The notes beneath the pieces were generated by a model. The model had not been told where the DNA came from and did no database searches. It saw nothing but the letters and a program-made list of their open reading frames with translations. The position numbers were made by a program, and so were the translations under genes. DNA of 64,000 bases from Burkholderia territorii (GTDB lineage Bacteria > Pseudomonadota > Gammaproteobacteria > Burkholderiales > Burkholderiaceae), in assembly GCF_902833055.1 (NCBI RefSeq), contig NZ_CADFEJ010000001.1:372001-436000 (forward strand), in the 5' to 3' direction. Positions 54,790 through 63,663 of this stretch are shown piece by piece. Position 1 is the first letter of the stretch. Each line of letters begins with the position of its first letter.

Positions 54790-55533
54790 ATGCCGGATGA
54801 ACCGGATTTCGACGAAATCGACCGGGCCGATTCCTGGTGCGGCGCAGCGTGCGTCGCCGATGCGGTGGCCCGATGCATGCAAGGGGAGCACGACGATGAG
54901 CTTCAGCCGGACAACGGGCGCTGTCGCCGGCAGCATGCGGCGTTCGCACCGCGCATCGCGGAGCGGCCCGCATTGAGCGGCGCCGATCCGGACGCGGAAC
55001 TCGTCGCGCGGGTCGGCGCGCGCGACGCATCGGCCGTGCGTGTGCTCGTCGCACGCAAGCTGCCGCGCTTGCTCGCGCTCGCGACGCGCATGCTCGGCGA
55101 CCGAAGCGAAGCCGAGGACGTCGCGCAGGAAACCTTCGTGCGGATCTGGAATCACGCGCCGCGCTGGCGGGATGGCGAGGCGCGCTTCGATACGTGGCTG
55201 CATCGCGTCGTGCTGAACCTGTGCTACGACCGCTTGCGCGGGCGGCGCGAGGAGCCGGTCGATACGTTGCCCGACGTGCCGGACCCCCAACCCGAGCCCG
55301 CCGCGCACGCGGAGTTGCGCTCGCGCGACGCGCGCGTGCGAGAGGCGCTCGCCGCGCTGCCGCCGAGGCAGCGGGAAGCGCTCGTGCTCCAGTACTATCA
55401 GGACATGTCGAACATTGAAGCGGCCAACCTGATGGGCATCACCGTCGATGCGCTGGAAAGCCTGCTCGCGCGCGCACGGCGCAACCTGCGCGCGCAACTG
55501 GCCGGCGACCCACCTAGCGAGGACAAGCGATGA
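54790..55533 (+). CDS. ECF-type RNA polymerase sigma factor
   Basis: The core (from about residue 65) has region 2 (LPRLLALATRMLGDRSEAED followed by VAQETFVRIW) and region 4 (LPPRQREALVLQYYQDMSNIE, AANLMGITVDALESLLARAR), which define an ECF sigma-70. The first 60 residues of the longest frame are atypical and cysteine-rich; a TTG at 54973 would give a 186-residue protein of standard length. An AGGA precedes the first ATG, so the start is unsettled. The stop overlaps the next gene (ATGA), which encodes a likely membrane partner. Confidence 0.87.
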   Translation: MPDEPDFDEIDRADSWCGAACVADAVARCMQGEHDDELQPDNGRCRRQHAAFAPRIAERPALSGADPDAELVARVGARDASAVRVLVARKLPRLLALATRMLGDRSEAEDVAQETFVRIWNHAPRWRDGEARFDTWLHRVVLNLCYDRLRGRREEPVDTLPDVPDPQPEPAAHAELRSRDARVREALAALPPRQREALVLQYYQDMSNIEAANLMGITVDALESLLARARRNLRAQLAGDPPSEDKR

Positions 55534-55949
55534 CACCCGAACGATTCCGTACCATCGTCGCCGCGTACGGCTCGGATGCGCGGCGCTGGCCGCAAGACGA
55601 ACGCGCGGCGGCCGAAGCGTGGGCGCAAGCGCATCCGCGCGACGCGCTGGAGGCGCTCGACGATGCCGCCGAGCTCGATGCATGGCTCATGCAGGACATG
55701 GTCGCGCCGCCGGCGCCGGCGCTCGTCGAACGTATCGTCGCGTCGGCGCCGGCGCGGCAACGTGAACGGCGCCGGGGCAAGGTGTGGTGGTCGGGCGCGG
55801 CGTTCGCGGGTGTCGGGCTGGCCGGTGCGCTGGCGGGCGCGGTGGCGGTGTCGATGCTGATGCTCGGCGGCGCGCCGGTCGCGCAACACGAACCGGGCTA
55901 TCTGACGACGACGTTTGGCGGCCCGAGCATCGACGGAGGCGACGAATGA
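55530..55949 (+). CDS. Putative anti-sigma factor or membrane regulator
   Basis: The 139-residue protein has a cytosolic N-terminal half (FRTIVAAYGSDARRWPQDER) and one membrane helix (about 88-112, GAAFAGVGLAGALAGAVAV), with a short periplasmic tail. It overlaps the ECF sigma gene by four bases and the next gene likewise. This topology and position fit an anti-sigma factor holding the sigma factor at the membrane. No zinc-binding anti-sigma motif is present, so the call rests on context. Confidence 0.7.
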   Translation: MTPERFRTIVAAYGSDARRWPQDERAAAEAWAQAHPRDALEALDDAAELDAWLMQDMVAPPAPALVERIVASAPARQRERRRGKVWWSGAAFAGVGLAGALAGAVAVSMLMLGGAPVAQHEPGYLTTTFGGPSIDGGDE

Positions 55950-56449
55950 CCGAACGTGGCTGGAAAATCGTGCTCGTCGGCTCGATCGTGCTGAACGTGT
56001 TCATGCTCGGCGCGATCGGCGGCGGCGCGTATCAGTGGCTCGCGACGCATCGTGACCTGCACGGGGCATGGCTGCCCGGACAGCGCACGGCACTGCGGTT
56101 CGCGGCGGACGGATTGTCCGATGAGCGTCAGCGGGAGTTTGCGGCGGCGCTGAAGGCGGCACGCAAGGACGGTCGCGATTTCGCGCGCGAAGGGCGTGAC
56201 GGGCGGATCACGGTGCTCGATCTGCTGGCCGCGCCGCAGCTCGATCGCGCGGCGATCGATGCGGCGCTCGACCGGACGCGCGCGGCCGACAGTGCGTTGC
56301 GCGCGCAAGTCGAGCGCAGTGTCGTCGATTTCGCGGCGACGCTGACGCCGGACGAGCGCGCGAAGTTCGTCGACGGTTTGCGGCGCAGCGGGAACTGGCG
56401 ATTGCCGGCGAGATTGCAGAAGCAGCAGGGGCACGGGACGGACCGCTGA
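55946..56449 (+). CDS. Periplasmic heavy-metal sensor-like protein (CnrX/ZraP/Spy type)
   Basis: The 167-residue product has one N-terminal membrane helix (KIVLVGSIVLNVFMLGAIGG) and a helical periplasmic domain with paired motifs LSDERQREFAAALKAARK and LTPDERAKFVDGLRRSG, the pattern of CnrX/ZraP/Spy-like proteins, called periplasmic heavy metal sensors. It would sense metal or envelope stress and signal through the overlapping membrane protein to the ECF sigma factor. Few His/Met residues are present, so metal binding is uncertain. Confidence 0.78.
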   Translation: MTERGWKIVLVGSIVLNVFMLGAIGGGAYQWLATHRDLHGAWLPGQRTALRFAADGLSDERQREFAAALKAARKDGRDFAREGRDGRITVLDLLAAPQLDRAAIDAALDRTRAADSALRAQVERSVVDFAATLTPDERAKFVDGLRRSGNWRLPARLQKQQGHGTDR

Positions 56450-56571
56450 CCCGTTCGTCGCGCGGTGACGGCGCGCAAGCGCCGTTCACGCCGGCCCGAT
56501 CGGCAGCACATCGTCGATGAATTCAGCGTCACGCAAGGCGGCAATCCCGCAAGCCGCGGCAAGGACGAACC

Positions 56572-57417
56572 ATGGATCGAAGCGAAGACTTTGTCGTGCG
56601 CACCATGTCGGCCAGCGACGTGGCCATCTCGGTCGAATGGGCCGCGGCGGAAGGCTGGAACCCCGGGCTGCACGACGCGCAATGTTTCAGGCAAGCGGAT
56701 CCGGCCGGCTTTTTCGTCGGCCTCTGGCGCGGCGAGCCGGTTGCTTGTCTCGCGGCAGTCGCTTATGACGAACATTTCGGCTTCATCGGCCTGTACATCG
56801 TGAAACCGGAATTTCGCGGCAAGGGCCTCGGCATGCGCATCTGGCAGCATGGCATGCATTACCTTGGAGAACGAAACATCGGCCTGGACGGTGTCGTTGC
56901 CCAGCAGGCGAATTACGGGAAGTCGGGATTCCGGCTCGCGTATCGCAACATCCGCTATCAGGGGCACGTGAGCGGCATCGGCTGCGCGCACGTGGCGGAA
57001 GCGGCACATGTTCCGTTCGAGCAATTGCTTGCCTACGATCGCCAGTGCTTCCCGGTGGCGCGCGAGCGTTTCGTCTCGGTCTGGATCGCGCAGCCGGACG
57101 CCGTTGCGCTCGCGACGATCGACGCGGGCCGCGTGGCCGGATACGGTGTCGTGCGCCGTTGCCATGCGGGCTGCAAGATCGGCCCGCTCTTTGCCGACGA
57201 CGCCGACGTCGCCACGGGGCTGTTTCGCGCGCTGGCGTCGCGCATGCCCGGCGAGATGATCGTCCTCGACGTGCCGGAAACGAACCGGGCGGCCGTCGCG
57301 CTGGCGGAGGGGCACGGGATGTCGAGCGTGTTCGAGACCGCGCGGATGTATACGAAGGAAGCGCCCGCGATTGCGATCGACCGCGTGTTCGGCGTGACGT
57401 CGTTCGAACTGGGGTAA
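56572..57417 (+). CDS. GNAT family N-acetyltransferase with C-terminal DUF-type domain
   Basis: The 281-residue protein has a GNAT domain (about 5-130; FIGLYIVKPEFRGKGLGMRI holds the acetyl-CoA loop RGKGLG) and a C-terminal domain with YGVVRRCHAGCKIGPLFAD and MSSVFETARMY, as in the GNAT plus acetyltransferase-18 proteins. The substrate is unknown. It stands 122 bp after the sigma operon, with no obvious promoter between, so it could be a distal member. Confidence 0.85.
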   Translation: MDRSEDFVVRTMSASDVAISVEWAAAEGWNPGLHDAQCFRQADPAGFFVGLWRGEPVACLAAVAYDEHFGFIGLYIVKPEFRGKGLGMRIWQHGMHYLGERNIGLDGVVAQQANYGKSGFRLAYRNIRYQGHVSGIGCAHVAEAAHVPFEQLLAYDRQCFPVARERFVSVWIAQPDAVALATIDAGRVAGYGVVRRCHAGCKIGPLFADDADVATGLFRALASRMPGEMIVLDVPETNRAAVALAEGHGMSSVFETARMYTKEAPAIAIDRVFGVTSFELG

Positions 57418-57597
57418 TCGTCGCGAGCATGGCCGACGATCGGGCGCCGCACGCAAGCGCTCGATGCCCGCTGAAAGCTGCGTGCAAGCAGCGGCCGATT
57501 CGACGCCTGCGGGCCGACCTCGAAATACTTTGCGATTCCGCGACGGATTTCTTGCCGGCCCCCGTTAAACACGGGTACGCACCGCGAGAGCCCCGTC

Positions 57598-58992
57598 ATG
57601 GACCATCCGAACGACATCACACCGGCCGCCATCGCGCTGAACCGTTTCGGTCTCGGCGCGCGGGCCGACGAAGCACCGCCTGGCGATCCGAAAGCCGCGC
57701 TCGTCGCGCAGTTCGACCGTTACGACCCACGGCCCGCCGCATGGGCCGGCGAACCCGACGCCGTCACGCTCGCCACGCGTTTCGCGACGGCCCGCAACGC
57801 GATGACGAGCGACGACGCGCAGGCCCGGCGCGCGACCGCGCAGTCGATCCGCCGCGACGGCTACGACGCATATCGCAGCGCGGTCGCCGCACGTCTGAAC
57901 AGCGCGCTGACCACACCCGCGCCGTTCGTCGAGCGTCTCGTGCATTTCTGGGCAAACCATTTCGCGGTGTCGGTCGACAAGGGGCAGGTCGCCGCGTATG
58001 CGGGCGCATTCGAGCGCGATGCGATCCGCCCGCACGTGCTCGGCCGTTTCGAGGACATGCTCGTTGCCGTCGAACAGCATCCCGCGATGCAGCTGTTCCT
58101 CGACCAGGCGCGCTCGGTCGGCCCCGACAGCCCGGCCGCGCTGCGCGCCGACGCCCGCAATCCGGCGGCGCGACGCGGCCTCAACGAAAACCTCGCGCGC
58201 GAAATCATGGAGCTGCACACGCTCGGTGTGCGGACCGGCTATACGCAGGCCGACGTGACGGAATTCGCGCGCGCGCTGACCGGGTGGAGCATCGCCGGCG
58301 GACGCGGGCCGCAGCCCGGCGACGCGGCGCCGGGCGCGTTCGTGTTCCGCCCGAATCTGCATGAGCCGGGCGCGCGCACGGTGATGGGCCGCACATATGA
58401 CCAGCCGGGCGAAGCGCAGGCCCGCGCGATCCTGCATGACCTGGCGCGTTCGCCGGCGACGGGCCGGCATATCGCGTTCCAGCTTGCGCGCCATTTCGTC
58501 GCGGACAATCCGCCGCCCGCGCTCACCGATCGGCTCGCCCGCGCCTTCGAGACGAGCGGCGGCGATCTGCCGACCGTCTATCGCGCGCTGGTCGACGCGC
58601 CCGACGCATGGTCGCCCGTCAATCGCAAGTTCAAGACGCCGTGGGAGTGGGCCGTGTCGTCGATGCGCGGGCTCGGTTGGCGCGACGTGGGCGACCTGAA
58701 GGCCGCGCCGCTGCTCGCGCAGCTCGGCCAGCCGGTATGGCGGCCCGGGTCGCCGGCCGGTTACGACGATGTCGCCGCCAGCTGGGCCGCGCCCGACGCG
58801 CTGGTGCGCCGCGTCGAGATCGCGCAGCGGCTGGCCGCGCGCACGGGCGATCGGCTCGACCCGCGCACGCTCGGCAATACGCTGCTGGCCGGCTCGCTGA
58901 GCGCACCGACGGCGACGGCGCTGTCGCGCGCCGAGAGTGCGACCACGTCGCTTGCGCTGTTGCTGGTATCGCCCGATTTCCAACGGAGATGA
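57598..58992 (+). CDS. DUF1800 domain-containing protein
   Basis: The 464-residue protein has the DUF1800 pattern: LNRFGLGARADEAPPGDP near the start, FVERLVHFWANHFAVSVDKG, ENLAREIMELHTLGVRTGY (a conserved NxxxxREIxELHTLG-type motif) and GRHIAFQLARHFVADNPP. DUF1800 and DUF1501 genes occur together in many bacteria and are thought to be exported or envelope-associated; the function is unknown. The stop overlaps an ATG of the next gene region (ATGA at 58989). Confidence 0.93.
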   Translation: MDHPNDITPAAIALNRFGLGARADEAPPGDPKAALVAQFDRYDPRPAAWAGEPDAVTLATRFATARNAMTSDDAQARRATAQSIRRDGYDAYRSAVAARLNSALTTPAPFVERLVHFWANHFAVSVDKGQVAAYAGAFERDAIRPHVLGRFEDMLVAVEQHPAMQLFLDQARSVGPDSPAALRADARNPAARRGLNENLAREIMELHTLGVRTGYTQADVTEFARALTGWSIAGGRGPQPGDAAPGAFVFRPNLHEPGARTVMGRTYDQPGEAQARAILHDLARSPATGRHIAFQLARHFVADNPPPALTDRLARAFETSGGDLPTVYRALVDAPDAWSPVNRKFKTPWEWAVSSMRGLGWRDVGDLKAAPLLAQLGQPVWRPGSPAGYDDVAASWAAPDALVRRVEIAQRLAARTGDRLDPRTLGNTLLAGSLSAPTATALSRAESATTSLALLLVSPDFQRR

Positions 58993-58994
58993 AC

Positions 58995-60158
58995 ATGGCC
59001 CGATCCTTCACCCGCCGACAGTTCCTGAGCGTCGCCGCCGCCGGCGCGGGCGCGATGCTCGTCGCGCCGCGCATCGTGTTCGCGAACGTCGAAACCGACC
59101 GGCGCTTCGTGTTCGTGATCCAGCGCGGCGCGGCCGACGGGCTGAACATCGTCGTCCCGTATGCGGAACCGGCGTATGCGTCGCTGCGCGGCCCGTTGGC
59201 GATCGACACCGCGGCGGCGACGCGCGTCGACGGCACGTTCGCGCTGCATCCGTCGCTCGTGCAGACCGCGCGGATGTTTCGGGACAAGCAGGCGCTGTTC
59301 GTCCATGCGATCGCGTCGCCGTATCGCGACCGTTCGCATTTCGACGGCCAGAACGTGCTGGAGACGGGCGGGCGCGCGCCGTACCAGGTAAAGGATGGCT
59401 GGCTGAACCGGCTCGCCGTGATGTTGCCGGCGACGCGCGAGCGCGCGATCGCGTTCGCGCCGACGGTGCCGCTCGCGTTGCGCGGCAGCGTGCAGGCGGC
59501 GTCGTATGCGGCGTCGGGTCTGCCGGCCGCGCCGGACGACCTGCTCGCGCGCGTATCGGCGCTTTACGAGGCCGACGCGCAGCTCGGGCCGCTGTGGCAG
59601 TCGGCGATGGCCGCGCGCGGCCTCGCCGGTGACGCGCATGCGCGCCAGGATCCGGCCGGCGTCGGCAAGCTCGCGGCGACGTTTCTCGCGCGCGACGACG
59701 GCCCTCGGATCGCGATGATCGAGACGGGCGGCTGGGACACGCACAGCGCGCAGAACGCGCGGCTCGCGAATCAGTTGAAGGCACTGGACACGATGCTCGC
59801 CGCATTGCGCGACGGACTCGGGCCCGTATGGCAGCAGACCACGGTGCTCGTCGCGACCGAGTTCGGCCGCACCGCCGCCGCGAACGGCACGGGCGGCACC
59901 GATCACGGGCAGGCGTCGGTCGCGATGCTGGCGGGCGGGGCGGTCGCCGGCGGGCGCGTGATTGCGGACTGGCCGGGGTTGCGGCCGGGCGACCTGTACG
60001 AAGGGCGCGACCTGAAGCCGACCGCGTCGCTCGATGCGCTGATCGCGGGCGCGGCCGCCGAAAGCCTGCGGCTCGATCCCGGCCATACCGCGGCCACGCT
60101 GTTCGCGGACAGCGGCCCGACGCGCCCGATGACGGGGCTCGTTCGCGGAATCGCGTGA
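58995..60158 (+). CDS. DUF1501 domain-containing protein, Tat-exported
   Basis: The 387-residue protein has a twin-arginine signal (FTRRQFLSVAAAGAGAM) and the DUF1501 (sulfatase-like) pattern: FVIQRGAADGLNIVVPY, ASPYRDRSHFDGQNVLE, IETGGWDTHSAQNARLAN, VATEFGRTAAANGTGGTDHG. The conserved D/H residues suggest an alkaline phosphatase/sulfatase-like metal site. The ATG at 58995 has GGAG six bases upstream; an ATG at 58989 overlaps the DUF1800 stop. It forms an operon with that gene. Confidence 0.93.
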   Translation: MARSFTRRQFLSVAAAGAGAMLVAPRIVFANVETDRRFVFVIQRGAADGLNIVVPYAEPAYASLRGPLAIDTAAATRVDGTFALHPSLVQTARMFRDKQALFVHAIASPYRDRSHFDGQNVLETGGRAPYQVKDGWLNRLAVMLPATRERAIAFAPTVPLALRGSVQAASYAASGLPAAPDDLLARVSALYEADAQLGPLWQSAMAARGLAGDAHARQDPAGVGKLAATFLARDDGPRIAMIETGGWDTHSAQNARLANQLKALDTMLAALRDGLGPVWQQTTVLVATEFGRTAAANGTGGTDHGQASVAMLAGGAVAGGRVIADWPGLRPGDLYEGRDLKPTASLDALIAGAAAESLRLDPGHTAATLFADSGPTRPMTGLVRGIA

Positions 60159-60227
60159 CGCGTGACGCGCGGCGGGCGCGCGCTCGCATCCGCCAGCCGA
60201 TTGCACATGACACGACAGGGAGAATCG

Positions 60228-60449
60228 ATGATGAAAGTCCGATCCGTATCGCTTGCCGTATTGGCGACGATGAGTGCCGCGCTGATGTCCGCATGCGTGG
60301 TGGAACCGGCGCGGCCGCCGCAGCCCGCGCCGGTCGTCGAGGTGATGCCGCCGGCGCCCGCGCCGGGCTATCGCTGGGCGAAAGGTTACTACCGCTGGGC
60401 CGGCAATCACTGGGCGTGGGTGCCCGGGCATTGGGTGGCCGTGTATTGA
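60228..60449 (+). CDS. YXWGXW repeat-containing lipoprotein
   Basis: The 73-residue product has a lipoprotein signal (LATMSAALMSAC) and a short mature part: Pro-rich linker, then GYRWAKGYYRWAGNHWAWVP and GHW, the YXWGXW motif. AGGGAG precedes the paired ATGs at 60228/60231. It follows the DUF1501 gene by 69 bp. It is a relative of the protein at 54273-54572, with fewer repeats and a lipid anchor. Confidence 0.82.
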   Translation: MMKVRSVSLAVLATMSAALMSACVVEPARPPQPAPVVEVMPPAPAPGYRWAKGYYRWAGNHWAWVPGHWVAVY

Positions 60450-60476
60450 AGTCGAAGCGTGCGAACGGCGCGCCGC

Positions 60477-61670
60477 TCACCAGCCGATCCGATGCTTCTC
60501 CTCGGTTTCGCTGTGCCGCCAGTCGTCGTCCGCATGCAGATACTGGCTCGTCGTCGTCAGCGACACGTGCCCGAGGTTGTCGCGCACGAGCCGCAGGTCG
60601 ACGCGGCCGTCGGCCATGTGCGAGCCGGCGCTGTGGCGCAGCCAGTGCGCGGATGCCTGTTCGAGCACGCGCGCCTGTTCTTCGCCCGCATGTCCTTGCG
60701 TGCGCAACCGGTCGGCCGCGACGCGGAATACCTGCTTCACGATCCGGTGCAACGCCGCGCGCGTGAGCGGCTTGCGCGTGCGACCGACCGGCAGCACGAG
60801 CGGCGTCGTCTCGCCGTCGGCCGGCAGCGCGGGCAGGCCGTGCGCGCGCCGGTAGCGCGCCAGCTCGGCCATCATCTCGGCGGTGGCCGGCACGAGCCGC
60901 TGCCGGCCGCCTTTGCCGGTCACGTCCAGCCACCAGCGATCGCGCCCGTTCGCATCGCGCCGTGAAAAGAACTGCCCCATCGTGGTCTCGGCGGCTTCGG
61001 TGATGCGCAGCCCGCCCAGATACAGCAGCGTGAACACCCAGCGCGCGCGATCCGCATGGAACGCGGCGCGCGCGTCGTCGCGCGGCATCGCCGCGATCGC
61101 ATCCTTGACCGCCTGCCACAGCGGCGGCGCGAGGTGGCGCGTGACGCGCGGCGCGGGCCGTCGTTGCCGCTGCCGCGACAGCGCGAGCGGATTGCCGGCC
61201 AGATAGCCGGCCTCTACGAGCCACGAGAACATCACGTTGAGGATCACCATCGCCTGCCGCTGGCTGGCCGCCGACAGCGGCCCGTAGAACGGCCGCCAGC
61301 GCGGGTCGCCGCGCGGATGCTTGCGGCCCCCGTTCGCGCACCACAGGTCGGCCGGCGCGGGCGCGAGCAGGAATTGGCGGTAGACGACGAGATCCTCGTG
61401 CGTGAGCGACGACAGCGGCTTGCCGCACGCGATCACGGCCCACAGCAACAGCCGTTCGGCTTCCTTGCGATAGTTCTGGAACGTCGTGGGCGTATCGACG
61501 AAGCGCGCGAGCCACGCGCGCACGGCGTCGAGGTCATGCGTCGCGGCGATCTGCGGATGCGCGCTGGTCGAGCGGTTGGTGCCCGCGCGTCCGTCGAGTG
61601 CGGCCGGCACGGTCAGCGTGTCGATCGGCTGCGGCCGCAGCGCGGCGCCGGGCGGAACGGGTGAGGTCAT
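60477..61670 (-). CDS. Solitary tyrosine recombinase/integrase
   Basis: The 397-residue protein has an N-terminal SAM-like DNA-binding domain (about 60-190) and a catalytic domain with all active residues: R in GGLRITEA, K in VTGKGGRQR, HxxR in AHWLRHSAG, H in NLGHVSLTTTS and nucleophile Y in SQYLHADDD. It should cut and join DNA at specific sites. No excisionase, att repeat or phage gene adjoins it; the remnant of an SDR gene lies just upstream of its start, suggesting past rearrangement. It may be a leftover of a mobile element or a resident recombinase. Confidence 0.9.
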   Translation of the reverse strand: MTSPVPPGAALRPQPIDTLTVPAALDGRAGTNRSTSAHPQIAATHDLDAVRAWLARFVDTPTTFQNYRKEAERLLLWAVIACGKPLSSLTHEDLVVYRQFLLAPAPADLWCANGGRKHPRGDPRWRPFYGPLSAASQRQAMVILNVMFSWLVEAGYLAGNPLALSRQRQRRPAPRVTRHLAPPLWQAVKDAIAAMPRDDARAAFHADRARWVFTLLYLGGLRITEAAETTMGQFFSRRDANGRDRWWLDVTGKGGRQRLVPATAEMMAELARYRRAHGLPALPADGETTPLVLPVGRTRKPLTRAALHRIVKQVFRVAADRLRTQGHAGEEQARVLEQASAHWLRHSAGSHMADGRVDLRLVRDNLGHVSLTTTSQYLHADDDWRHSETEEKHRIGW

Positions 61671-61721
61671 GCGAAGAGAGCGCGCGCGAAGCGTACGAGG
61701 AAGCGCCGATGGTAATACACG

Positions 61722-61800
61722 ATCGCCACGCGGTGAAGCCGCCATCGATCGCGATCGTCCGGCCGGTGACGAAGCGCGACGCGGACGAGCGCGGCCGCAT
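61722..61800 (-). pseudogene. C-terminal remnant of an SDR dehydrogenase
   Basis: On the minus strand, codons from 61800 down to about 61726 read SSASRFVTGRTIAIDGGFTA, the almost invariant C-terminal signature of short-chain dehydrogenases (VTGxxxxxDGG). No upstream Rossmann part exists: the preceding bases belong to the LuxR stop codon. The frame then runs on without the usual stop. This is the tail of a gene whose body was deleted. Confidence 0.7.
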
Positions 61801-62975
61801 TACCCCAGCGACAACACGCTGTTCAGCAACGTCCGAACGAGCGTCGCCTGCCGCGTGACGCCCGTCTTCGAAAAGATCGCGCGCAGATGCGAGCGCGCGG
61901 TGTTCTTGCTGATGTCGAGTTCGTCGGCGGCTTCCTCGAGCGTCGCCCCGTTGACGAGCGCGAGCGCCAGCTCGGTCTCGGCCGGCGTGAGGTCGAACAG
62001 CTTGCGCACGATGTCGTGCGACGCCTGCGACTTGCGTTCGCTATCGCGGATGAAGATCGCGCACGCGGGCCGGCGCGGATTGTCCTCCGACCATTCGCTG
62101 AGCGGGACCGAGCGGATCAGCACGCCGAGCGGCGGCTTGCCGGACGGGCGCGGCACGGCGAGCGCCTGCGCGACCGTCGGCGCGCCGCCCGCGCGTTCCG
62201 CGAGCACCTGCCGGATCAGCTTCTGGAGCTTGCGGTCTTCCAGCGGATACGACGCCTCGAGCGCGCCGCCACGCACGCGCAGGCCGTCGCATTCGGCGAA
62301 GATTTCGTCCGCGACGGAGTTGGTCTTCATGATCGTGCCGCGCTCGTCGAGAATCGCGGTGGCGACCAGCATGCGGTCGATCGTGCTCGCGTACAGCATG
62401 CGCTCGGATTCGACCATCCCGAACTTCGCATGCAGGCGCACCGCGCGCTTCAGGTGCGGCAGCAACGCGTTGCAGGCGGCCTTGTCGGTCATGGAGAACG
62501 CACGCCCATGATGCGGGCGGCACACGCGGAACCGGCATTCGGTCCCGTCGGGCGTGCGCAGGTCGGCGCCCATCAGGTGGCCGACGTCGAACGGCTCGAG
62601 AAACTCGCGATACATCGCGCTGTCGCGCCACACGCCGACGCCGAGCAGCTCGTCGACGGTGACGACGCGATCGCTCGGCAGGTTCACGAACGGGTCGAGC
62701 GCGTAATAGTAATTGTTGTACGACGCGACGCCCGGCAGCGGCGCGCCGTGCCCGGACGCATTGATCATCAGGCCCGCGTGACCGCTGGCCGGCCAGCGCA
62801 GGATCATCGTCACGTAGTTCGCGTCCAGGTGCACGCGGATCCGTTCGAGCGCGCTGCCCCATGGCACGTCTTCCAGCGGGCCTTCGTAGATGGCCGCGAC
62901 GAGCGCATCGAACTGCTCGAGCGACACGCTCGATCGGGCAAGGCTCGGGGAATGGGCCGGGGGCGCCGTGGTCAT
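61800..62975 (-). CDS. LuxR-family transcriptional regulator
   Basis: The 391-residue protein has a C-terminal LuxR-type helix-turn-helix (LTPAETELALALVNGATLEE, AADELDISKNTARSHLRAIF) and a PAS-like central part (TAILDERGTIMKTNSVADEI). The N-terminal 200 residues (WGSALERIRVHLDANYVTMI) resemble the GAF-like sensor of orphan LuxR regulators. It lacks an autoinducer-binding signature, so it is not a clear quorum receptor. The ATG ending at 62975 follows AGGAGA. The stop codon abuts the SDR remnant, perhaps marking the lost target gene. Confidence 0.88.
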   Translation of the reverse strand: MTTAPPAHSPSLARSSVSLEQFDALVAAIYEGPLEDVPWGSALERIRVHLDANYVTMILRWPASGHAGLMINASGHGAPLPGVASYNNYYYALDPFVNLPSDRVVTVDELLGVGVWRDSAMYREFLEPFDVGHLMGADLRTPDGTECRFRVCRPHHGRAFSMTDKAACNALLPHLKRAVRLHAKFGMVESERMLYASTIDRMLVATAILDERGTIMKTNSVADEIFAECDGLRVRGGALEASYPLEDRKLQKLIRQVLAERAGGAPTVAQALAVPRPSGKPPLGVLIRSVPLSEWSEDNPRRPACAIFIRDSERKSQASHDIVRKLFDLTPAETELALALVNGATLEEAADELDISKNTARSHLRAIFSKTGVTRQATLVRTLLNSVLSLG

Positions 62976-63213
62976 CGGGGTTGTCTCCTGTTGCAGCCGC
63001 CGGGTCGCGGTGCGCCGGGCATGCTGGTGCGTGCATGCGCACGCGCTCCGGGCGGCGGTGCGCAGCGGCCTGCACCGGAATACGGTAGCGTGGCGACGCA
63101 TGCGCGACATACCACGAATGAGGGTGGCGGCACGCCCGATGCAAGCAATTTGTGAACTTCCGCGAAACGCCGTTCGTCTAAACGGCCCACCAATGCTTCT
63201 CGAGGAACACCAG

Positions 63214-63639
63214 ATGATTCGCAACGCCCGAATGTTGCTCGGCACGGCCGTGATCGCCGGCAGCACGCTGCTCGCCGGATGCCAGACCGACGCGGCCGTG
63301 ACGAACGACGCAAGCGCCGCGAACGCCACGAACGCCACGAACGCCACGAACGCGCGCGCCGATCGCCCGGCCGACGGCCGGCCCGTGACCAGGACCGTTT
63401 ATGTTGCACCGCAGACGGCACGCTGCACGGGCGTCGCGCCAATGGACTGCCTGCAGGTGCGCGGCAGCCCGGCCGAACCGTGGAGCCTGTGGTACGCGGG
63501 CATCGAGGGCTTTGCGTACCAGCCCGGCTATCAATACGTGCTGGAAGTCGACGAATACCGCGTCGCGCAGCCGCCGGCCGACGGGTCGTCGATCCGCTGG
63601 GTGCTCAAGCGTGTCGTCGAGCGCCGTCAGGTGAACTGA
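63214..63639 (+). CDS. DUF4377 domain-containing lipoprotein
   Basis: The 141-residue protein has a lipoprotein signal (LLGTAVIAGSTLLAGC), a low-complexity linker of Asn-Ala-Thr repeats, and a C-terminal DUF4377 domain: VYVAPQTARCTGVAPMDCLQ with two cysteines, WYAGIEGFAYQPGYQY, and RWVLKRVVERR. DUF4377 often accompanies HslJ-like stress proteins; its role is unknown. GAGGAA precedes the ATG at 63214; another ATG at 63193 would put extra residues before the signal. Confidence 0.83.
   Translation: MIRNARMLLGTAVIAGSTLLAGCQTDAAVTNDASAANATNATNATNARADRPADGRPVTRTVYVAPQTARCTGVAPMDCLQVRGSPAEPWSLWYAGIEGFAYQPGYQYVLEVDEYRVAQPPADGSSIRWVLKRVVERRQVN
63321..63347. repeat. Three tandem GAACGCCAC repeats in the DUF4377 gene
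   Basis: GAACGCCAC occurs at 63321, 63330 and 63339, with a partial fourth copy. It encodes an Asn-Ala-Thr repeat in the linker of the lipoprotein. Being a multiple of three, slippage would alter linker length without a frameshift. Confidence 0.85.
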
Positions 63640-63663
63640 CAGCGCGCGCGCTTGCGGCGCCGC

